A DNA stretch of 64,000 nucleotides from Aphrophora alni (Eukaryota > Arthropoda > Insecta > Hemiptera > Aphrophoridae), in NCBI GenBank assembly GCA_963513935.1, contig OY740773.1, positions 98,255,291 through 98,319,290 on the forward strand. The letters run 5' to 3'. Shown here in pieces: positions 57,496 through 64,000 of the stretch. Below the pieces are notes generated by a model. That model made no database searches. It saw only the letters and a program-made list of their open reading frames with translations, and had not been told where the DNA came from. The position numbers and the translations under genes were made by a program. How positions within the stretch are numbered: position 1 is the stretch's first letter; each line of letters starts with the position of its first letter.

Positions 57496-58075
57496 AGATG
57501 ATTTTCCCCCTATTAACCACAAAACCGAGGCTAACTATGGCTATTTATCATTACATGCGAAAATTATTATTGTAATTGATTAAAGTTGAAAGCAGGTAGC
57601 GATCATAATATAACGTTTCTTTTTTAAAAATTGCTAGATTTGAGACTAGTAAATTTGGTTAGTGGAAACGATTTGGACGCAAGACTAGCTAATTTATAGT
57701 AGGCCTAAGTAAAAAAATGAGCTAACCTAACATTACTTGTCCTAGATGTGCATTATTAATTGTTTACTATTTGCTTTTTCTACATTCGAATGGGAAACAA
57801 AAATAATCTCGGGTCATCATTGCCTTAACAAAAAAGATTTGTTTCATTTAATTGTTTGATATATATAGCAAAATATATTATAGCAAAATCTGTATTATCA
57901 CTACATTACACTTAACTAACAAACTTTTTGATAGGCTTATTATATTGGTTTTTAACACATATTGGTTGACAGCTGTTGAAATCAAGGTATTGCACATTAT
58001 TGGTGCCTTTGATTAATTGAGGATGTATTAAGAAAATAATCAACATCTAAAAAACTAACTTTCTTTAACATATAG
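57496..58075. other. No gene seen
   Basis: AT-rich. A second small match to the dispersed repeat (TCATCATTGCCTTAACAAAA) is at 57813. Confidence 0.4.
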
Positions 58076-58215
58076 AGTGCGGCTTGGTCGCCGGTGCCAT
58101 TTTTCTTGCCAAGCGCTGGTGGCGTTATGGCACCGGCGGGGCAATACACTTCACTCTGTTACCGACCCAACTGTGGCTCCGTAATTCCAGGGTAGGTGTG
58201 ATCAGCGGCATAGCC
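58076..58215. repeat. GC-rich island with 12-bp perfect hairpin
   Basis: CGCCGGTGCCAT (58089-58100) pairs with ATGGCACCGGCG (58127-58138) across a 26-base loop. The surrounding 140 bases are markedly more GC-rich than the window. It could be the end of an unidentified transposon. Confidence 0.5.
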
Positions 58216-58303
58216 GCAATCAATGAGTTAACATATATAACCTGTTTGTTGTGATTCTAAGTTTATGTGGTATCAGTAGGTCTAGGTTTTAAAGTTATTT
58301 CTC

Positions 58304-58567
58304 CTAGCCTATTTCATAATGTAAACAGCATTTTCCACTGCTGCAGGTCAGACAATTTAATGTTCTTGCAGATATTTGGTCTGATTTTTCCTTATCCCAG
58401 GTGATCTGATGTATACTCATTCTACCCACAAACTTGTTCAACTGTAGGTCTAGGTAGACTTTGTCTATATTATCTATATATTCTTCAGTCACCTTAATAA
58501 CACACACTACTATTGAACACAACACAAACAACAAAATGGTTGGCTTCCCTTCACATTGTAGAAGAAG
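58304..58567 (-). CDS. Unrecognised open frame, hydrophobic start and Cys-rich end
   Basis: Open from about 58567 (after a TAA) to the stop at 58304; there is no in-frame ATG. It begins with a hydrophobic stretch (ILLFVLCSIVVCVIKV), continues KVYLDLQLNKFVGRMSIHQI, then SARTLNCLTCSSGKCCLHYE and IG. The C-rich end and the SIHQITW block look protein-like, but I do not recognise the family. It could be an internal exon or a transposon-encoded tail. Low confidence that it is translated. Confidence 0.22.
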   Translation of the reverse strand, partial: LLLQCEGKPTILLFVLCSIVVCVIKVTEEYIDNIDKVYLDLQLNKFVGRMSIHQITWDKEKSDQISARTLNCLTCSSGKCCLHYEIG

Positions 58568-58675
58568 TTAGGAAGAATTAACAACGTATTAAAAAAATAC
58601 TCCCAATATTAGTAAGATCCACGGAGCTGAAAAAATTGTGTGAGACACACTTTATCACAATTTATTTATAAAAAA

Positions 58676-59170
58676 AATAATTAATTCGGTAATTCTGCGC
58701 AATTACTTGGTCAACCCCAAATTTTTTCATATTTTACTACGGTCATAAGGATGTTCTCAGAAAGCAAGAAACATATAATTTAAGGCCCGCAAGGCCATCT
58801 GCCGAGCGATAAGAAGGTTCAAAGTCCACGCGATAACAGTGGCTTGCGGGAGACGCGCGGAAGGCCAGTTGTGACAGTACCGTTATATAATTATATATAA
58901 TGACAGGTTTGGCCAGGTAGCTATATATATAGGCCTATATATATAGCTACCTGGCCAAACCTGTCATTATAGGCCTTCCTTGCGTCTCCCGCAAGCCACT
59001 GTTATCGCGTGGACTTTGAACCTTCTTATCGCTCGGCAACCTGTACGGTGGCCTTGCGGGCCTTGAATTATATGTTTCTTGCTTTCTGAGAACATCCTTA
59101 TGACCGTAGTAAAATATGAAAAAGTTTGGGGTTGACCAAGTAATTGCGCAGAATTACCATTAATTCAATA
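58676..59170. repeat. 0.5-kb foldback palindrome
   Basis: Left arm about 58676-58933, right arm 58934-59170, centred on AGGCCT at 58931-58936 inside a TATATA run. Arms match nearly base for base: GCCGAGCGATAAGAAGGTTC, AAGTCCACGCGATAACAGTG and CTTGCGGGAGACGC on the left have exact complements on the right. The left arm has about 30 extra bases near 58875 and the right arm about 10 extra near 59040. A 30-bp direct repeat containing CACGGAGCTGAAAAA flanks the structure (58610 and 59270). Confidence 0.92.
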
Positions 59171-59627
59171 TTTTGAAATTGTGTATGTACAAATTACATC
59201 CTGTATTAATTGTTAGGATCATTAGTTTTTATTTAAATAATATTTTAATCCCAATTAAAGTATAAAAAACAGTAAGGTTCACGGAGCTGAAAAAGTTAGG
59301 GGATAAAATTTTCTCAGCAAAATATTCATGTTTTTCAGGAATTTTAATGGTACAGACAAATAAATCATAGTATTCTCTTTATGGCTAGAACTAGAAGTTT
59401 ATACATTTTTTTCTTAACCTTTATGAAATCTTTATGTGGCACTGAATTTGCCCATATCCTGAGAATCACCCCTTTATTTTTTATATATATAGGTATATAG
59501 GGGTGTATTGTATATGTATACTTAAATCTTCTTTTTTTAAGGCGATAAGATCCAGTTTTCATATAGGGATAGTTAACATGATATTAATAGTTTACGTAGT
59601 TAAATTAGTAATATTATTATTTATAGG

Positions 59628-59720
59628 ATGGCTGTGACTGGTTTAGAAATCACCGTTAATGGAGGACTTCAGCTGATTCGGCTAAATGCTCCTGAAACGA
59701 AGAATGCATTTACACAAGAA
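59628..59720 (+). CDS. Enoyl-CoA delta-isomerase/hydratase (crotonase family) exon, partial gene
   Basis: An acceptor TTTATAG at 59626 is followed by G, ATG at 59628, 31 codons and a perfect GTAAGT donor at 59721. The product begins MAVTGLEITVNGGLQLIRLN and continues APETKNAFTQE. The block I-x-LN-x-P-x-x-KNAF is the N-terminal beta-strand and turn of the crotonase fold. It is most like ECI2-type delta3-delta2-enoyl-CoA isomerases, which serve beta-oxidation of unsaturated fatty acids in peroxisomes or mitochondria; a hydratase of the same fold cannot be excluded. The acceptor just before the ATG suggests an upstream exon, which may be untranslated or carry a targeting signal or acyl-CoA-binding domain. 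No following exon was seen before 64000. Confidence 0.8.
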
Positions 59721-60144
59721 GTAAGTGAGATAACCATACTAATTTGTATTATATGCTGATGAAAGAATTAATTAGGTTTGATTTTAGTGTAATTTCAAAA
59801 CAAAACAAAGGTTGTACAAATGACTTAATTATAAGTTCCGTGTCAGTGGCACGGTCAAGTCTTGCATGTACATTAGATTAATGAAACAACCATATCACTT
59901 AGTGGTTAACATATAGCCTTTAGCTTTATTTGGCTACCTGCTTTTTACAAAGTCTCATTGACTGTCTGTACACTAAGTTATTTTTTCTTAATAGCTATTT
60001 TTCTTTACATTTTGTACAGCTCTTTCACCAGCTCCGTTGGAAAAATTCTTCCTAAAATAATCATTTCAACTTTTCATAAGTTAAATAGAACAATAGCTTT
60101 TCGTATCAACAACACCATAAAATAATTTGTTCGACGATCTCAAA

Positions 60145-60366
60145 CAAGCAAGTTAGATTTCTGATGAAGGAATAAAAGTCGCGAAACTCGTAAAAAGTAA
60201 AAGAGGTCATGTGACGGAGTGAAAAATGTGTTTGTGTTGTATTGTGCTTAATTTATTTTAATATAGTGACAGGCTCAAATGAGCAAGTGAGATTTCTGAT
60301 GGTGGGATAAAAGTCCTAAAAAGCGTAAAAACAAAAAGATAAAGAGGTTATATGACGGAGTGAAAC
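60145..60366. repeat. Direct duplication, ~80-bp unit repeated after ~130 bp
   Basis: AGATTTCTGATGAAGGAATA and ATGTGACGGAGTGAAA in the first copy recur as AGATTTCTGATGGTGGGATA and ATATGACGGAGTGAAA in the second, with similar sequence between. Unassigned repeat in the intron of the crotonase gene. Confidence 0.75.
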
Positions 60367-60544
60367 AAAATAAGGTAAGAAAGTTTGTCTTATTCGATAG
60401 TGCCCTGGATATTGAAAATGAATTCATTAAATATATGCCATTAATTTATTATAAATACACAGTAATCATATATAAATAAATGTTAAACAATACATTAATT
60501 TAAATATCTGTCCATGGAATACATCCATACATGCCAGTCTTCGA

Positions 60545-61210
60545 GAAGAAGTGGTGATTACCCGTGTTCATATCAGTCATTCAATCGATTACTCATGGAT
60601 TTCTGATGGAACACGGGAATCTGCCACAATGCCCATTTTGTCATGGTGTGTTATCAATTATGCACATCCTCATTGAGTGTGTTATGTTGAGAGGTGTGCG
60701 ATGAACTTTTGCCCTACCAAATTCCATTCAGGCGATGTTGGGGGATAATACTCAGATCCTTGATCGGGTATTGTCCTGTTTGCATCGTCTGAAAGTTTTT
60801 GATAGAATCTAGTCAATTATTGTAGAGTCATTCTACAACTCTGTAATATTACATTTAGTGTTCCTTTTAAATTTTATTCTTCGTAACTCATTACAGGGCT
60901 CTTTTACAGTCCTGTAATATTTGGTTTTATTGTTGTTAATTGTATTTTCCATATTTTATAATTGTTAACTCGTTCCAGGGCCATTTTACAGCATTGTAAC
61001 ATGTTATGTTGTCGTTTAATTTTGTTTGTTAATTAGTATTAGTCCTGTTATTGTTCTTAAAAATAGTATGTTATTGTTTTTGTTTTGTGTTATTTGTATG
61101 TATAAAGGTGGAGTATCTTCATGGTCAATTTTGCAAGGTGATTATGTCCGCAACGGTTTTTCGCCTTAAAACTCCAACCAAAAATAAAGAAATAATATAA
61201 CAATAAATAA
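60545..61210 (+). mobile_element. LINE 3' end with zinc-knuckle tail and A-rich terminus
   Basis: One frame gives THGFLMEHGNLPQCPFCHGV then LSIMHILIECVMLRGVR, a TGA, then TFALPNSIQAMLGDNTQIL and RLKVFDRI-stop at about 60811. This is the C-terminal CCHC-like motif (C-x2-C...H-x5-C) and tail of Jockey/I/R1-type ORF2. The 3' untranslated part contains three spaced variants of a CATTACAG...CTGTAATATT motif and ends with AAAATAAAGAAATAATATAA. 5'-truncated and dead. Confidence 0.7.
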
Positions 61211-61499
61211 AACAATTACGCATAAATGAAATATACAGGCTATATACTTACCCTCACTTGATTTAAATGCAATCCATGTTTAGTATAATGTGACCTACTT
61301 AATAATGAATTAATATCGCTCCAGAGCACTTTAGGCTCTTTTAAATTTGTTTATAAACTTCTGTAGTATTATATTTGGAAATTTATATTCTGATTTTCAA
61401 TATCTCCGTACTATTGACGTCAAATCTATTAGGTTCCTTTTAGATCCTACTAGGTAAAAGCTCGGGTGAAATTAGTTGTTATAGATTATACTTATCTAT

Positions 61500-62233
61500 T
61501 TTGTTCATACCTTCCTTTCCAAAATCATTTGAAACAATTCAGTATCATGCACCACTGACTTCATAGTGGAATTTGGCTTTATAAAGGAATATATTTTATA
61601 ATTTGAGCCTAGACAGTCTTTCAGTAAATCCCTACATTTCCTTTCATGGCTGTCAGCAAGGATCATAACTTTCTCTCGTTTTATGTTTCCCTACTTATAA
61701 GCTTATTAGTCATGCTAGTTCCCTGGTTTAACTGCTTTATAGTCAACTGGAAAGCATTTTATGAAATTTTTCTACTTATTTTCTAAATCTGCGTGTAATC
61801 GAAGTATACACTTTAATTAATTGGATGTAATTGTATACAAAGCTTCCGATATTTTAAATGGTTTTCTTTGGGTGTGTATTTTTTTTTTGTTATTTAAAAT
61901 TCAAGACTTTTTATCTTACCTCATTTATCGATGGTATTTTTCTGCATTTCAATCCTATAAGTTCATCATCTAGACACTTCTTGTAATATCAAGCATTTTT
62001 CCTTTTCAGTATGCAAGTAATTTTTAACATTATTTAAATTCTTATGCTAAGTTTTCATTTCTATTGTTTATTAAATTGGTTTCCACAATTGTGTCTTCCA
62101 AAGTTTGTAATACTAACGATGTCAATGCTGTAAGTTGCCTAAAAACACCTACTTCATAGCGATTTCCTAATTCATTAAAAATTGTGGACATGGCAAAATT
62201 CTCTATTATTCCATTTATTTCATTTGATGCCAT
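61500..62233 (-). pseudogene. Degraded transposon ORF1-like sequence with SGNH-type motif
   Basis: On the minus strand ATG 62233 opens a 63-codon frame (MASNEINGIIENFAMSTIFN, then ELGNRYEVGVFRQLTALTSL). After a stop, KKCLDDELIGLKCRKIPSIN follows near 61950. Further on (about 61700-61510) an open stretch reads REKVMILADSHERKCRDLL and later YSFIKPNSTMKSVVHDTELF. The (A)DSH-x-R-x-C block is like the esterase-type region of some LINE ORF1 proteins. Interpreted as one broken ORF1. The first 63 codons alone could be a separate small protein, but I do not recognise it. Confidence 0.45.
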
Positions 62234-62660
62234 TTTATGATTTAAAAATTTTATAAACAGAAAAAAAAGAAGGAAAAAAAAAAGATAAAACATATTTGTA
62301 GAAATGTTTTCAAGTTAGTTCATTAACTAAGGAGTGTGTTAATTGAAGTTTCTTATCTACTTGTTGTTGTAGTTAAGTCAACAATACAATATTAGATCCA
62401 CGAGTTAAAAGTCCAACTTTAGTTTATATACATAATATTGGCCTTATTTTCCAAGTTTACTGTCAAGGTCACTAAATAGTTTATCAATTTGGTGGTTAAA
62501 GGTTATTTAATTGTTAATTTTTTTACTGTTTTAACCGTCTGAGTGCCATGTATGTGTTGCATAAGTGAAATAAAAGTAGTGTATTACTGCTTTTAGTAAT
62601 GCTTTACAGATTTACACTTAATTTTTGTTTTTAAATACATTTTTTAAATAAACACTATTA

Positions 62661-64000
62661 CAGTAATGTCTTGATTAACCGAGTTAATGTGGACCGCAGC
62701 AACCTCGGATAGCAAATTTTGAGATTAACACGGATATACAGTACTGCAATAAGGAGATCAGGAAAATAGAATGAGAAAATACGATAAAATTACGAAAACA
62801 TAACTACCACTATATTAACATAATACAAAAAGACTACAATTTTTACAAAACAATACAGTAGATGTGTACATAATATGTACTGCAACACTAAAAAAATCAA
62901 GATAAACATTTTTGAATTAGTACTTAACAGTCTTCTGCTTGATTGCACTGCCTCGGTTCTTGGCCGCCATACTCCGAAGTCGCTGCAACATAAGGATATC
63001 AGCTGGTGATGTCGTCTTGTTGTTCTACGCAGAGCAGTGCCTTCTCAATCCCAGTATGACTGTTCTGGATTCTAGTCCTACATGAGGTGATGTGTCATTT
63101 TCATTGTCACTTTGATTAATTTCTGACACTAAACTCGCAATTGCCTCATCAGAAAGTTCATACTGTTCCTCGTCATTCATCCAATCGTTTACTTCTTTAT
63201 CTGTGATTGTTTCAACAACTGAAGTTTATTTAAAAGATGGCTTAGTGGCAAATTGTCTTCGTCATCATAAGTGTCTGTGTTTTTAGAAGGTCCAGAGGCA
63301 TCATTTTTGGAGGTGATGTTTTCCAGCTTTTCTGTAACGTAGACTGCTTAACCTCATTCCATGATTCATCCCAACCAGTAAATGACATCCTTAAGGTTGA
63401 TATTCTTTAGGTTTTCAACAATGGTTACATCATTCTCTAGATCTTCAAGTAAGTGTTTCAACAGTATTAAACTCATTGAAAAACTATGCTTTAAAGATTG
63501 AAGTCCATCTAAGCGCTTTTTTTGGTTTGTGTACATTATTGGAAGATTGCCCATATTCACATTTTTGAAAGCTCTAGGTTTTTTGCTTTCCCTATCACTG
63601 AAAGTTTAAGTTTGTGATCTCCGTTCTGATTAGCACTCAATAAAACTGTATTTCTCTCCTTGCTTCTATTATAACCAGGAGCTGATTGTTATTGTCTAAC
63701 TGCAAGAGTCTTGCTCGCTAACATTTTAAAGTTCAGTCCTGTTTCATTGTAGTTATAAATTTGGTGTAGGTCAATTGGTTCTTCTGAATTATCCTATCAA
63801 GTTTTCTAATAAATGAATCAATTACACTTGGATCAGCTGCTACCATCTCTCCGGAAATGTTTGATTTCCAACAGTCTAGTCATACCTATACTTTGCAGTG
63901 AAGTCTTCTTCTCCATCTTGAAAACGAAAAAATCTAGAGCTCTTATAACATCGTTCCAGATAACAGACTGCCGTTACTTTTCATCTGCTGAAACCATAAA
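62661..64000 (-). mobile_element. Tigger/jerky-like (pogo clade) transposon, 3' part, runs off the right edge
   Basis: The terminal repeat begins CAGTAATGTCTTGATTAACC at 62661, after TA, and contains the Tigger-style 'GATTAACCGAG'. Transposase remnants on the minus strand, from right to left: IYNYNETGLNFKMLASKTLA (catalytic D/E-T-GL-x-x-K block, with the usual Asp as Asn), NMGNLPIMYTNQKKR, a frameshifted stretch, VENLKNINLKDVIYW followed by ESWNEVKQSTLQKSW, then NDEEQYELSDEAIASLVSEI, and finally SPADILMLQRLRSMAAKNRG with IKQKT. These are in the order of a jerky/Tigger protein. Stops and frameshifts show it is dead. The 5' end lies beyond 64000. Confidence 0.88.

Noticed and set aside
58797..58880. 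Possible tRNA-Ser-like gene in the foldback arm
   Set aside because: Only short box-like resemblance; acceptor and anticodon stems do not form, and the sequence is duplicated in inverted orientation.

Overview
This is a low-GC arthropod nuclear window with short conserved exons, GT-AG introns of up to 17 kb and many transposons. It is most likely from an insect, and the transposon mix plus the frequent AGGCCT palindrome lean towards a hemipteran-like genome, but the species cannot be named from sequence alone. There are no bacterial operons, CRISPR arrays or intact tRNA/rRNA genes.

Three host genes can be supported. (1) The first coding exon of a CFDP1/BCNT (Yeti, Swc5-like) gene lies on the minus strand at 1044-1104 and runs off the left edge. 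(2) A complete TMEM170 coding region lies on the plus strand in three exons (8571-8673, 16417-16522, 33667-33862), giving a 134-residue membrane protein that ends in RILATL. Its introns are 7.7 and 17.1 kb. CFDP1 and TMEM170 sit head to head here and are also neighbours in vertebrates. (3) One exon of a crotonase-fold enoyl-CoA isomerase/hydratase gene lies at 59628-59720 (plus), with no further exon seen to the right.

Much of the remaining sequence that can be classified is transposon-derived, often nested. Intron 1 of TMEM170 holds a dead mariner/IS630-type element split by a 3.0-kb hAT element, plus a pogo-like MITE. Intron 2 holds a tRNA-derived SINE, a pogo-like element that keeps its DNA-binding domain, and a dead IS630-type transposon split by a young, apparently complete 9.7-kb Ty3/Gypsy element (21507-31224). 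A 1.27-kb mariner follows directly, and exon 3 starts 137 bp after it.

Right of TMEM170 (34-64 kb) are two 456-bp MITEs with 7-bp target duplications, two piggyBac-like MITEs with TTAA flanks (one containing a pogo-like element with an expanded minisatellite), another pogo-like MITE, a Helitron 5' end, a 0.5-kb foldback palindrome, LINE remnants and the 3' part of a Tigger/jerky-like transposon running off the right edge. A dispersed repeat of about 150-210 bp, which I could not assign to a family, occurs six times across the window.

Long tracts between these features (about 1.1-5.9, 12.8-15.6, 16.5-18.8, 33.9-35.8, 40.9-43.1, 43.9-48.2, 48.4-52.0 and 54.4-57.3 kb) are AT-rich with only short, composition-driven open frames. 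All family assignments come from reading motifs; no database search was run.
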